DNA of 64,000 bases, taken from Christensenellaceae bacterium Phil1 (GTDB lineage Bacteria > Bacillota > Clostridia > Christensenellales > CAG-138). Positions 27,154 through 36,064 of the stretch are shown here, piece by piece. How positions within the stretch are numbered: position 1 is the stretch's first letter; the number at the start of each line of letters is the position of its first letter. Location: the NCBI GenBank assembly GCA_001940855.1, contig MSGS01000031.1, positions 201,146 through 265,145 on the forward strand, read 5' to 3'. The notes beneath the pieces were generated by a model. It was not told the origin of the DNA. It was given only the letters and a program-made list of their open reading frames with translations, and did no database searches. The position numbers and the translations under genes are program-made.

Positions 27154-27203
27154 GTTTTTATCTCCCTTGCCTACGGAACAGCATTATTTGACTGAACAAT
27201 AGC

Positions 27204-27240
27204 TTATCTTTAATAAAGATAACAAAAACTCATGCAAATG
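27204..27240 (-). promoter_or_regulatory. gntR promoter with perfect palindrome
   Basis: TTATCTTTA-A-TAAAGATAA (27204-27222) is a perfect 9-1-9 palindrome. On the minus strand it overlaps a TATCTT -10, which lies 17 bases from a TTGACA -35 (27235-27240). This is a likely operator for the GntR protein encoded directly downstream. Confidence 0.65.
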
Positions 27241-27249
27241 TCAAATAAC

Positions 27250-27271
27250 TGCATATCTGTTCCGATATGCA
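27250..27271 (-). terminator. Hairpin after aminotransferase gene
   Basis: TGCATATC and GATATGCA form an eight-pair stem 11 bases past the aminotransferase stop. The tail GTTATTTG is only partly T-rich, so it is a weak terminator for the second peptide operon. Confidence 0.45.
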
Positions 27272-27282
27272 ACACGGCATTC

Positions 27283-28500
27283 TTAGTTCTCCTGCTCCAA
27301 TGCATCGCTCAACGCCTTAATAAAGCCCTGAACCTGCTCCATTGTTATAACATACGGAGGCTTGCAGAAAAGCACATTGCCTGTGCAGCCGGGAAGATAA
27401 CCTGCCGCCTGAACCTTTGCTGCAACGCGGGCGCAGACATCGGCAGATGTGAACTCCACCGCAGCCATCAGCCCTACTCCGCGGCATTCGCGTACACAGT
27501 TGTAATGAGAAAGATTATTAAGCCCTTCACAGAGCGCATCACCGACCGATTTTACGTGGCTGAGCAGGCCACATTCAAGCTGGCGGAATACCTCGCACGC
27601 TGCGGCGCAGGCTAAGGGGTCATCGCCGGAGCCACCGGAAAGCGCTACAAGGTCATCTTTAGCGGGAGCATCCTTAACAAGCAACGCCGCAATATGCAGC
27701 CCATTGCCGAGAGCTTTGCCCAAAAGCAGCATGTCTGGGTCAAGCCCTTCTTGTTCATAAAGGAACATCGAGCCTGTGCGCCCCATGCCGGTCTGTATCT
27801 CGTCAACAATGAACAGCATGCCGTTCTCTTTAGCCCATTGCTGAAGCTTCGGCAGATATCCTTTGGGCGGTCTTACTGCGCCGAAGCCTTTGCACAGCTC
27901 TACTACCAATGCAGCACCCGACTGGGAAGAACCGTAGCGATATATATCATTAGCCTGCTGCAGGCAAGCGTCTCCACATTCCTCTGCACTCATGCTCTGC
28001 GGCTTTCTTGCGCAGTTTGGATACGGCAGCAGCACAATGCCAGGGGCAAGCGGCCCATAGCCCACTTTCCTCTTTGGCAAACCGGACATTGAGGCGGCAA
28101 GATATGTGCGCCCATGTATGCTTTCAAAGAATGAGAACACCTCGGCTTTGCATGTAAGCTTCCTTGCCAGACGAACGGCCCATTCCACCGCTTCGGAGCC
28201 GGACGAAGTAAGAAATGCGCTGCTGAAGCGGCCTTTCGTTGCATCGTTAAGATATTGCAGCAACCGCTGCTTTTCCTTCGAATAACCATCCTTTGGGGCG
28301 GTAAAGCCGCCGAGCGCGTTTGCCATGGCTTGATTAAACGCAATATTCTGCTGACCAAGCACCACGCGCATTTCGTTAAGATCGACCGTCGTTTCCCCGC
28401 TCTCCATGGTCAAAAGCGCACCGCTTCCGCCTATGGCACGATGGCTGTTGCCATTAGAGAGAGGAGATAAAAGGTCGAATTCTTCTATACTTTCTTGCAT
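27283..28500 (-). CDS. Class III PLP-dependent aminotransferase
   Basis: A fold-type I aminotransferase of 405 residues, related to the acetylornithine/4-aminobutyrate group. SGSEAVEWAVRLAR is the cofactor phosphate region, SFFESIHGRTYLAASMSG the ring-stacking segment, FIVDEIQTGMGRTG the Asp that contacts the pyridine nitrogen, and LLLGKALGNG carries the Schiff-base Lys. It moves an amino group from an omega-amino or similar compound to a keto acid. It is last in the operon with a peptide importer and creatininase-type hydrolase, suggesting catabolism of an amide or peptide-derived amine. Confidence 0.9.
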   Translation of the reverse strand: MQESIEEFDLLSPLSNGNSHRAIGGSGALLTMESGETTVDLNEMRVVLGQQNIAFNQAMANALGGFTAPKDGYSKEKQRLLQYLNDATKGRFSSAFLTSSGSEAVEWAVRLARKLTCKAEVFSFFESIHGRTYLAASMSGLPKRKVGYGPLAPGIVLLPYPNCARKPQSMSAEECGDACLQQANDIYRYGSSQSGAALVVELCKGFGAVRPPKGYLPKLQQWAKENGMLFIVDEIQTGMGRTGSMFLYEQEGLDPDMLLLGKALGNGLHIAALLVKDAPAKDDLVALSGGSGDDPLACAAACEVFRQLECGLLSHVKSVGDALCEGLNNLSHYNCVRECRGVGLMAAVEFTSADVCARVAAKVQAAGYLPGCTGNVLFCKPPYVITMEQVQGFIKALSDALEQEN

Positions 28501-28523
28501 TATAAATACCCACCCTCCTTACT

Positions 28524-29273
28524 TCATTTCTCGGGCGTCCATGGAATGAAATTTTCTAAAAATACGCATATGCTTTCAACCATAGCGTTAAGTATCTTTT
28601 TACCCTTTTCGGCCGTAGCAAGAGTGCTGTTGCCGTTTATGCCGTGCGCCGTTTCCATGCGGGACGAAAAAGTTATCTTGGGCAGTCCGTTTACGACTGC
28701 GCCGGGGAAAACATCGCAGTATTCTTCAACCGTCTTATCCATATGCACCAGCTCGGGGTGAATGTGCAGCATGGTGGACGTTTCACTTTCGTCGCCATGG
28801 CCGCCGCGCTTTTGCGTGCATATGGTGTCCTCTGTCTCCTTGGCAAGGTACTTTATGTCGCTCACGGCGATTTTAGCACCATAGTGATTGTCCATATCCC
28901 TTGCCAGCAGGCAAAGCGGCGGATGGGTTGATACGCCGCCGTCTATTATAAGAAATTTCCTTACTCCGAAGCGTATGAAGCTTAGAAGTATATCCTGAAC
29001 ATAGGCCGTGAAGTGCGCATGTTCAACGCTGACCGAGCCTTTCCATTCAACAAACGCGGGGAAATAAGCATACGGCAATGTTGGCAGCGTAAGCACGTTG
29101 CAGCGCTTTGTAACTTCGCTTGCAACATAATCGGTAACATAAAAGTCCGTGCCCATGGGAAGATGGTTCCCGTGTTCCTTCGAGCCGCCGCCTATCGGCA
29201 ATACGACCACGCTATCCTCATTAAGCAAAGGGTTAAGCTGTTCATAGGTCAACTGGCTGATAAAATGTCCCAT
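28524..29273 (-). CDS. Creatininase-family amidohydrolase
   Basis: Metal-dependent amidohydrolase of 249 residues. The family motifs are present: LPIGGGSKEHGNHLPMGTD (metal-binding Glu, His and Asp), the RGGHGDESETSTML loop (His and Glu ligands) and GINGNSTLATAEKG at the end. Relatives hydrolyse cyclic or linear amides such as creatinine or formamides, so the substrate is open. It lies between the ABC ATPase and aminotransferase genes of the operon. Confidence 0.9.
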   Translation of the reverse strand: MGHFISQLTYEQLNPLLNEDSVVVLPIGGGSKEHGNHLPMGTDFYVTDYVASEVTKRCNVLTLPTLPYAYFPAFVEWKGSVSVEHAHFTAYVQDILLSFIRFGVRKFLIIDGGVSTHPPLCLLARDMDNHYGAKIAVSDIKYLAKETEDTICTQKRGGHGDESETSTMLHIHPELVHMDKTVEEYCDVFPGAVVNGLPKITFSSRMETAHGINGNSTLATAEKGKKILNAMVESICVFLENFIPWTPEK

Positions 29274-29291
29274 ATAAATACGCTTCCTTTC

Positions 29292-30260
29292 TTATAATTC
29301 TTCTGTGAAATGGCAGGCTACAAAATGCCCTGTTTCGAGTTCTCTGAGGGCAGGCCGCTGCTCTTTGCAGGTTTCTTTTGCATATGGGCAGCGCTTCCAG
29401 AATTTGCATCCTGCTGGTGCATCAACGGGGCTTGGAACTTCGCCCGTGAGCGGAATACGCTTTTTCGCCCAGTTGCCATCCGGATCTGCTACGGGTATAG
29501 CGGAAAGCAGAGCCTTGGAATACGGGTGCATAGGCCTATTATAAATCACGTCCGGAGTGCCGAGTTCGACTATACTGCCAAGGTACATAACGGCTATCTT
29601 ATCCGAAATGTGCTTGACCATTGATAGGTCATGCGATATGAACAGATATGTCAGCCCCATCTCCTTTTGCAGGCGGATAAGCAGATTGACTACCTGAGCC
29701 TGTATGGATACATCCAGCGCGGCTATAGGTTCATCGCAAACTATAAACTCAGGATTCATTGCCAGTGCGCGGGCGATGCCGATACGCTGGCGCTGGCCGC
29801 CAGAAAGCTCATGCGGGAAGCGACTTAAAAATTCAGCCGGAAGGCCGACTTCGTGCAGCAGCTCTGCGCAAATAGCGGTGCGCTCGCTTGCAGAATAGGA
29901 GAAATGCACCTTCATGCCCTCTTCTATAATTGAGGCAATGGACATACGCGGGTCAAGGCAGGCATAGGGATCCTGGAATATCATTTGATTCTTTTGAAGA
30001 TATTCCTTCTGCTGTGCCTTGTTTAGGCTGTCCTTATCAACCCCGTGGTAAAGCACTTTGCCGGCGGTTTTGCTGTATACGCCGAGCAGTGTACGGCCGC
30101 ATGTGGTTTTGCCGCAGCCGGATTCGCCTACCAATGAGAATGTTTCGCCTTTGCGGATTTGGAAGCTTACATCGTCGACTGCCTTCACAACGCCGCGCTT
30201 GCTGGGGAAATATCGGCTGAGCCCCTGAACATCATAAAGTATTTCGTTGTTGTTCATCAT
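29292..30260 (-). CDS. Peptide ABC transporter ATPase, OppF/DppF type
   Basis: ATP-binding subunit, 322 residues. Walker [11 protein letters not shown]-loop [10 protein letters not shown], signature LSGGQRQR, Walker [13 protein letters not shown], switch His ISHDLS, and oligo_HPY C-terminus ([15 protein letters not shown]). The start overlaps the OppD-type stop by a few bases (ATGATG after GGAGGGA), giving translational coupling. Confidence 0.93.
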   Translation of the reverse strand: MMNNNEILYDVQGLSRYFPSKRGVVKAVDDVSFQIRKGETFSLVGESGCGKTTCGRTLLGVYSKTAGKVLYHGVDKDSLNKAQQKEYLQKNQMIFQDPYACLDPRMSIASIIEEGMKVHFSYSASERTAICAELLHEVGLPAEFLSRFPHELSGGQRQRIGIARALAMNPEFIVCDEPIAALDVSIQAQVVNLLIRLQKEMGLTYLFISHDLSMVKHISDKIAVMYLGSIVELGTPDVIYNRPMHPYSKALLSAIPVADPDGNWAKKRIPLTGEVPSPVDAPAGCKFWKRCPYAKETCKEQRPALRELETGHFVACHFTEEL

Positions 30261-31276
30261 TCATTCCCTCCGAATATCCTTGGCGGCTGTACCTTTGGCG
30301 CAAACTCATGGCAAAGCCAGCAACTCGCGCTGTGCCCTTCACTTACTTCGGTTTCTGACGGGCATTGCTTTTTGCATATGCCCATGCAGTATTCGCAACG
30401 CTCCGCGAACGGGCAGCCAATTAAAGGACGCCTAAGGTCGGGCGGAGTGCCTTTGAGTGCATAAAGTTCGCTTTTGCTGGAAAGCGCGCGCCCTGGGATT
30501 GAAGAAAGCAGCGCCCATGTATAGGGGTGCTTAGGCCGCTTGAATATGTCCTCCACGGTACCGTGTTCAACGATTTGCCCGGCGTACATTACCTGCACGC
30601 GCTGCGCAAAGCTTGCGACCACGCCAAGGTCATGCGTAACAAGTATTACGGACATACCATTCTGTTCTTTTATACGGCCAAGGAGGTCAAGAAGCTGAGC
30701 CTGAATCGTAACGTCCAATGCAGTTGTGGGTTCGTCCGCAATAAGCAGCTTAGGGTCGCATGCCAGCGCAATGGCTATCATCACCCTTTGACGCATACCG
30801 CCGGAAAGCTGATGCGGATAGCAATCGAGCCTATCTTCGGGGTCTGGTATCTCAACAAGCTCAAGCAGTTCCTTCGCGCGTTTTCTTGCCGCGCCCTTTG
30901 TCATGGACGTATGGGTGAGCAGGTTTTCCATTATCTGCTTGCCCACTGTCATAGTAGGATTCAAAGATGTCATTGAATCCTGAAATATCATGGATATATC
31001 CTTACCGCGGATGGTGTTCAGCTTGCGCCGCGGCATATGGAGCATATCCTGCCCGTCAAGTTCTATGCGGGAATCCTTATCTACTATGGCATTCGTGCGG
31101 TCAAGCAGCCTCATCGCGGCTTTGGCGGTAACGGTTTTGCCGCAGCCGGATTCGCCTACTATTGCAAGAACCTCTCCCCTGCCAACTTCAAAGCTTACAC
31201 CGCGGACGGCATGTACATTACCCGCGTATGAAGCAAAGCGGACGTGCAGATTTTCAACTTTAAGCAACGGTTCCAT
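30257..31276 (-). CDS. Peptide ABC transporter ATPase, OppD/DppD type
   Basis: ATP-binding subunit, 339 residues. Walker [11 protein letters not shown]-loop FQDSMTSLNP (Ser for the usual Pro), signature LSGGMRQR, Walker B LIADEPTTALD, switch His VTHDLG. The C-terminal cysteine cluster (GCPFAERCEYCMGICKKQC) is typical. It partners the OppF-type protein. Confidence 0.93.
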   Translation of the reverse strand: MEPLLKVENLHVRFASYAGNVHAVRGVSFEVGRGEVLAIVGESGCGKTVTAKAAMRLLDRTNAIVDKDSRIELDGQDMLHMPRRKLNTIRGKDISMIFQDSMTSLNPTMTVGKQIMENLLTHTSMTKGAARKRAKELLELVEIPDPEDRLDCYPHQLSGGMRQRVMIAIALACDPKLLIADEPTTALDVTIQAQLLDLLGRIKEQNGMSVILVTHDLGVVASFAQRVQVMYAGQIVEHGTVEDIFKRPKHPYTWALLSSIPGRALSSKSELYALKGTPPDLRRPLIGCPFAERCEYCMGICKKQCPSETEVSEGHSASCWLCHEFAPKVQPPRIFGGNE

Positions 31277-31280
31277 ACCT

Positions 31281-32207
31281 TTACCTCCTCATCTTCGGGT
31301 CCAGCGCATCCCGTAAACCATCGCCCATAAGGGTGAACGAAAGCGTTGTAAGGGCAATGAACAGGGACGGGAAAAGCATTTGATATGGATAAAAGAGCAG
31401 CGTACTCTGCGCGGCGGATGCAAGCGTGCCCCAACTGGTGTTTGGAGCAGCAACACCCAAACCAACATAGCTCAAAAATGCTTCACTGAATATAAAGCCC
31501 GGTATCCTGAACGTAAGGTTGACTATAATAACGCTTATGGTGTTCGGTATAAAATGCGTAAGCACTATTTTAACGGGAGAAACGCCCATTATCCTTGCCG
31601 CCATAACGTATTCGGAACGGTTTATCTGAAGCATTTGCGCACGCACTATCCTTGCCACGCCGCACCAGCTTGTAATTGTCATTGCAAACAGGAGAGTTGG
31701 TATGCTGCTGCTTTCAAGCACGACTGAAAGCAATATCACAAGCAACAGATTTGGTATGCTGCTGAGTATATCTACTATGCGCATCATTACCATGTCAACC
31801 CGTCCGCCGAAATATGCAGCCAACCCGCCGTAGAGGCAGCCTATAACGCCAACTATCAGCGCGCCGCAAATGCCGATTATTATGGATACCCTTCCGCCAA
31901 CGGCTACGCGGGCAAAAAGATCGCGTCCCAATGAATCGGTTCCGAACCAATGCTCTGTGCTTGGAGCTTGATTGCGTATTTTAACGTTTTGTGCTGTAAA
32001 GTCATAACCGCATATCGCGGGGCCGAATATTGTGAACAGTGCTATTATCACAAGCAGTATCGCTGCGAACAGAGCAACCTTGTTTTTGCGGAAGCGCTGC
32101 CATGCATCCTGCCAGTATGTCATTGGTTTGCCGGCAAGAACTTCTCCTTCGGAAGCGGATGCTCCAAGGGGGATAAAATCCTGCTCATTCAAAGGCAGAT
32201 TTTCCAT
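31281..32207 (-). CDS. Peptide ABC transporter permease, OppC/DppC type
   Basis: Membrane subunit, 308 residues. Start chosen at ATG 32207 behind AGGAGG; a GTG two codons earlier overlaps that site. Motifs: WQRFRKNKVALFAAILLV (OppC_N), HWFGTDSLGRDLF, the EAA loop YVMAARIMGVSPVKIVLTHF, and the end GDGLRDALDPKM. Confidence 0.93.
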   Translation of the reverse strand: MENLPLNEQDFIPLGASASEGEVLAGKPMTYWQDAWQRFRKNKVALFAAILLVIIALFTIFGPAICGYDFTAQNVKIRNQAPSTEHWFGTDSLGRDLFARVAVGGRVSIIIGICGALIVGVIGCLYGGLAAYFGGRVDMVMMRIVDILSSIPNLLLVILLSVVLESSSIPTLLFAMTITSWCGVARIVRAQMLQINRSEYVMAARIMGVSPVKIVLTHFIPNTISVIIVNLTFRIPGFIFSEAFLSYVGLGVAAPNTSWGTLASAAQSTLLFYPYQMLFPSLFIALTTLSFTLMGDGLRDALDPKMRR

Positions 32208-32216
32208 ACGCACCTC

Positions 32217-33146
32217 CTATTTATCATTGCTCAGCCGCAGACGTGGATCGCACAGCATGAGCAGAATATCCGAAAGCAGCATGGCCATGACGTATATTCC
32301 CGTAAAAATAACGTTCAGGCCAAGGACCACAGAATAGTCGCGGTCGTTAATGGCGCTGATGAAATACTTCCCCAGCCCCGGAATGGCGAATATCTTTTCA
32401 ATTATGAAAGAGCCGCTGAAAATGCCGCCAACGCTTACGCATATCATTGTGATGCAAGGAAGAATGGCATTGCGAAGTATATGGCGGGTAACTATATGGA
32501 ACCTATCCACGCCCTTTGCTTCGGCAGTAAGGATATAATCCTGATTGGCCGTATCGAGCACGCTTGAACGCATATATCTTGCATACGATGCAAGGGGCGA
32601 CACGCACATGCACGTTACCGGCAGCACTAAATGTTTCCACGTGCCGTAACCTGTTGTTGGAAATACCGGCCATGTTACCGTAAGCGCATATTGCAGCACG
32701 GCTGCTATTACGAAAGTCGGAATAGCAGTACCCAGCAGCGCTATTACCATCACCAGCCTGTCCGGCCAACGGTTCTGCTTGAGCGCAGCAAGTATGCCAA
32801 GCGTAAGGCCGAGTACAACGCCCATGAAAAGGGCAAGCCCGCCTATGCTGGCTGAAACGGGGGCATATTGAGCAACTATCTCTCCTACCTTCCTTCCTGG
32901 GTAGCGGAGTGATGCGCCAAGGTCGCCCGTAAGCAACTGCGTTATATAGCGAACGTACTGAACTATCAATGGCTTATCAAAGCCGTATTTTTCCATATAT
33001 AACTGGCGAGTCTCCTCAGGCAAGTCCTCTACCATGGACGTAAACGGATCGCCGGGAATGGTGTGCACCAGTAAAAAGGTAATGGACACCACGGCCAGAA
33101 GCGTGAGCAGCATATAGCCCAAGCGCTTGAGGATGTATTTCCACAT
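32217..33146 (-). CDS. Peptide ABC transporter permease, OppB/DppB type
   Basis: Membrane subunit, 309 residues. Start chosen at ATG 33146 (MWKYILKRLGYMLLTLLAV) behind GGAGAGG rather than the longer frame. About six helices, with EAA loop DYILTAEAKGVDRFHIVTRH and C-terminus ILLMLCDPRLRL. It starts after a strong stem-loop that follows the binding-protein gene. Confidence 0.93.
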   Translation of the reverse strand: MWKYILKRLGYMLLTLLAVVSITFLLVHTIPGDPFTSMVEDLPEETRQLYMEKYGFDKPLIVQYVRYITQLLTGDLGASLRYPGRKVGEIVAQYAPVSASIGGLALFMGVVLGLTLGILAALKQNRWPDRLVMVIALLGTAIPTFVIAAVLQYALTVTWPVFPTTGYGTWKHLVLPVTCMCVSPLASYARYMRSSVLDTANQDYILTAEAKGVDRFHIVTRHILRNAILPCITMICVSVGGIFSGSFIIEKIFAIPGLGKYFISAINDRDYSVVLGLNVIFTGIYVMAMLLSDILLMLCDPRLRLSNDK

Positions 33147-33171
33147 AAAGACCTCTCCTTGTTTTTGCCAA

Positions 33172-33200
33172 TATAGGCGGCTATTGTTAAGCCGCCTATA
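33172..33200 (-). promoter_or_regulatory. Stem-loop between SBP and permease genes
   Basis: TATAGGCGGCT and AGCCGCCTATA form a perfect eleven-pair stem with a seven-base loop. No T-run follows on the minus strand. Such hairpins commonly protect the binding-protein mRNA and lower expression of the genes behind. Confidence 0.7.
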
Positions 33201-33220
33201 CGACAATGAATTACTTTGTT

Positions 33221-34933
33221 TTACCTGCCCTGAGTATACAGATACTTCATGCCGGTGGTATCGAACACGTTATCGCTGAAGTTCTTCACATAGCTGTAAG
33301 AGAAGCGGATGCTGCCGGTCCAGTAGCAGGGAGCGATTGCCGCTTCGCTGAGCAGCATTTCTTCCGCCTGACGGTAAAGCTCAGTACGCTCGGTTTCGTC
33401 CTGAGCGGACACGCCCTGCTTCACAAGATTGGTGTATTCTTCATTGACCCAGCGGGACTGGCCGCCCTTGGCGTTGGCCCAACGGCTGAGCTGGAACCAA
33501 GGTTCGGGATTGGCGCCCCAAGAGGTGGAAGCCATCTGATAGTTGCCGGAGTTGATATTGGACATATGGGTGGAACTGTCGTTGAACTCAAGTTCCACGT
33601 TTACGCCCAGCGCTTCCTGCCACATCTGCTGGATAAGCTCGGAATAGGTCCTTGCATCGGCAGTGGTGGCGCCCCAGGCAAATTTAACGGTAAGGGCGGA
33701 AGGATCGCTGCCAAGGCCGGCTTCTTCCATACCCTCGATGAGCAGAGCCTTAACGTCGGGATTTTCGTTCTGCAGCTTGCCTATAACGTCGCCGGCAGCT
33801 TCGCGGAAGTTGATGGAGCCTACGTTGCACTCTTCGGGGACAAGGCCGGTAGCCGCGGTGCCAGTGCCGCCGGTGATGATTTCAGCCATGGTTTCGCGGT
33901 CAAGCGCCAGAGAGAATGCCAAACGGATCTTCTGATTGGAGAACACGGAATCCTCACAGTTGAAAACGATAATGAACGTGCGGGCAGCACTCTGCTTTTT
34001 GCTGTTAAGGCTGCTGTCGGCAGAGAACTTGTTGATGTAATCGATATTAGAAACGTTGATGTAGTCCAAAGAACCATTCTCAAAGGAGGACATCTTGGCG
34101 TTCATATCTTCCATTATGTGGGAAGTGTATTTGGTCAGCTTTACAGCATCGGCCTCCCAATATTGATCGTTCTTCTCGAACACGAGGGAGCTGCTGTGGT
34201 TCCATTCCTTCAGAACAAAGGGACCGCAGCCGATGACCTTATCGGCATCTGCGCCGTACTGGTCGCCGTACTGTTCAACGTAATCCTTGCGGCAGGGGAA
34301 AATATCGGTGTTGGTAAGGAAACCGGTGTCCGCGCTGTTAAGGGTAACTACAAGGGTCTTGTCATCGGGAGCAGTAACGCCAAGGGTGCTCATGTCCGCA
34401 TTGCCGCCGAATATATCTTCAAAACCAACAATGCTGAACATATCGGAAGCAAGCGGCCACGCGTTGGCGGGATCGGCCTGACGCTGGAGAGCATAGAGAT
34501 AGTCTCCGGCAACAACGGCCTGACCATCGCTCCACTTGTTATCCCTAAGATGGAATGTATAGGTAAGACCATCTTCAGAAACTTCCCAAGTTTCTGCGCC
34601 TGCACCGGTAACAACGCCGTTCTGTATGCGGGTAAGCGGCTCAAGAATGTTATACATAACGCTGCGGCTGTAAGTATCAAGGAACTTTGCAACGTCCAAA
34701 GAAGAAGGCTCGCTGTTGAGCAGCACGTTAAGGTAGCTGTCAGCATCGGCATCCTGAATGTCAGTCTCCTGCGGTGCGGGCTCCTCGGTAGCGGTGGCTT
34801 CGGGAGTAATAGCTGGCTCTGCCGTGGGCTCAGCTGTGTTATCCTGAGGCTGATTGCTGGCGCAGCCTACGAAAATGGCAAGCACCATAAGCACCGTCAG
34901 CATCAAAGAGAGATACTTTTTAGTTCTTTTCAT
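33221..34933 (-). CDS. Peptide-binding lipoprotein, SBP family 5
   Basis: Substrate-binding protein of 570 residues for the second peptide importer. Lipobox FVGC follows a hydrophobic signal, then an acidic Thr/Pro/Glu tether. Family motifs: SEPSSLDVAKFLDTYSRSV, YTFHLRDNKWSDGQAVVAGD, GCGPFVLKEW and LAFSLALDRE. It belongs to the MppA/OppA-like branch. A long opposite-strand frame (33206-34987) is only a shadow. Confidence 0.93.
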   Translation of the reverse strand: MKRTKKYLSLMLTVLMVLAIFVGCASNQPQDNTAEPTAEPAITPEATATEEPAPQETDIQDADADSYLNVLLNSEPSSLDVAKFLDTYSRSVMYNILEPLTRIQNGVVTGAGAETWEVSEDGLTYTFHLRDNKWSDGQAVVAGDYLYALQRQADPANAWPLASDMFSIVGFEDIFGGNADMSTLGVTAPDDKTLVVTLNSADTGFLTNTDIFPCRKDYVEQYGDQYGADADKVIGCGPFVLKEWNHSSSLVFEKNDQYWEADAVKLTKYTSHIMEDMNAKMSSFENGSLDYINVSNIDYINKFSADSSLNSKKQSAARTFIIVFNCEDSVFSNQKIRLAFSLALDRETMAEIITGGTGTAATGLVPEECNVGSINFREAAGDVIGKLQNENPDVKALLIEGMEEAGLGSDPSALTVKFAWGATTADARTYSELIQQMWQEALGVNVELEFNDSSTHMSNINSGNYQMASTSWGANPEPWFQLSRWANAKGGQSRWVNEEYTNLVKQGVSAQDETERTELYRQAEEMLLSEAAIAPCYWTGSIRFSYSYVKNFSDNVFDTTGMKYLYTQGR

Positions 34934-34964
34934 GGTTTTATCCTTTCGGTGTTTTGTTTATACG

Positions 34965-34983
34965 ATGCCCGATTCATGGGCAT
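34965..34983 (-). promoter_or_regulatory. Small hairpin upstream of SBP gene
   Basis: ATGCCC and GGGCAT pair around a seven-base loop between the hydrolase stop and the binding-protein start. The role is unknown; it could be a processing site. Confidence 0.4.
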
Positions 34984-34993
34984 GTAGTCATAT

Positions 34994-35821
34994 TTATTCT
35001 TCAGGTAAAGGATGCGCAGCGAACCAATCAAGCACGTCCTTCGTATAATTCGTTCCCTGCAGGGAGTGGTCGGCGCCTTCATAAACTATCAGCTTATGCT
35101 CTTTGCCGGCGGCGGTCAAAGCCCTGTCCATTTTGTATGCTTGCTCCGGTATTACGCGCCAGTCTGCCGTGCCTTGGCATATGAGGACGGGAGGAATTAT
35201 CTTGTCCGCCCAGCATACGGCAGAACGCTTTTTATACTCCTCCGGTAGTTCCTCAGGCGTGCCGCCTATAAGCTCAATGCAGTCCTGATGCATATCGTAT
35301 TCCCCATCATGGAAACGGTCATACATTATAAACACATCCGCAAGGCCGGAACCTATTGCCGCTGCCCTGATACGGTTATCTATGGCGCAGGCGCGGTATG
35401 TCATCATGCCGCCGCGTGAATGGCCAAGCATATAAAGCTGCGGCTTTTTTACGCACGGCAGTCCAAGAGCCAAATCAATAAGATGGATAACGTCGTATAC
35501 GTCGCGCCCTCCGAATTCCTCGCGTCCGGTGCCGCCGCAGTTGCCGCGGTATTGGCTGCCGAATGCTGCAAAGCCTTTAGCGGCGTAACGGCAAAGCATT
35601 ACCGTGCGCAGCGTTCCGAATTCCCTGTTGCCGCCGCGATTGAATATAAGCCCGGGCCATGGGCCTTCGCCAGTCATCGGAAACGCAGCATAGCCTTCCA
35701 CTTCACAGTCATCCGAACGATAGCGTATTGAATAAAGCCGCACTTTACCCGTAAACGGTTCGGGCGCTTCCGCTTCCCTTACGGCTAAAATCAAAGGCGA
35801 ATCACGCAGCACCTTTTCCAT
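34994..35821 (-). CDS. Alpha/beta hydrolase, prolyl oligopeptidase/acetylxylan esterase-like
   Basis: A 275-residue serine hydrolase with the S9/AXE fold. The nucleophile elbow is GHSRGG (Ser about 146), the acid is in CQGTADWRV and the His in YEGADHSL, completing the catalytic triad. GLIFNRGGNREFG forms the oxyanion region. No signal peptide. As first gene of the operon for a peptide importer it may cleave an imported peptide or ester. AAGGAGA precedes the ATG and a good promoter with an internal palindrome lies upstream. Confidence 0.88.
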   Translation of the reverse strand: MEKVLRDSPLILAVREAEAPEPFTGKVRLYSIRYRSDDCEVEGYAAFPMTGEGPWPGLIFNRGGNREFGTLRTVMLCRYAAKGFAAFGSQYRGNCGGTGREEFGGRDVYDVIHLIDLALGLPCVKKPQLYMLGHSRGGMMTYRACAIDNRIRAAAIGSGLADVFIMYDRFHDGEYDMHQDCIELIGGTPEELPEEYKKRSAVCWADKIIPPVLICQGTADWRVIPEQAYKMDRALTAAGKEHKLIVYEGADHSLQGTNYTKDVLDWFAAHPLPEE

Positions 35822-35875
35822 CGATTTATATCTCCTTCTGATAAGTCATTATATAATGTTATATCGAATGAGTTC

Positions 35876-35904
35876 ATTTTAGTCTATAGTAACCACTATG
35901 TCAA
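35876..35904 (-). promoter_or_regulatory. Promoter of second peptide operon with spacer palindrome
   Basis: On the minus strand TTGACA (35899-35904), a 17-base spacer and TAAAAT (35876-35881) form a near-consensus sigma-A promoter. ATAGT-GGTT-ACTAT (35886-35899) fills most of the spacer, a position where a bound repressor would block RNA polymerase. The GntR protein at 26416-27153 is the likely partner. Confidence 0.75.
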
Positions 35905-35976
35905 TAGATTATTTTAATCATATTGAGCATTTTTTTGACGGCATATTGTAAACGATATAAGAATTGATGGCTAGAC

Positions 35977-36031
35977 CAAAAAGGCACATGCGCCGTAATG
36001 CACTTTGGTACGGTGCTGCATTGCGGCGCAT
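35977..36031 (-). terminator. Terminator after methyltransferase gene
   Basis: ATGCGCCG-x-AATGCA pairs with TGCATT-x-CGGCGCAT (fourteen pairs, one internal mismatch), followed on the minus strand by a TTTTT run. Confidence 0.8.
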
Positions 36032-36064
36032 ATGTAAAAGCGATGTGTTTATTACTGTTATGCC

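Noticed and set aside
33206..34987. Plus-strand open frame of 593 codons
   Set aside because: It is exactly opposite the peptide-binding protein gene, which has signal peptide, lipobox, ribosome binding site and family motifs. The opposite frame has no ribosome binding site or domain and results from codon bias.
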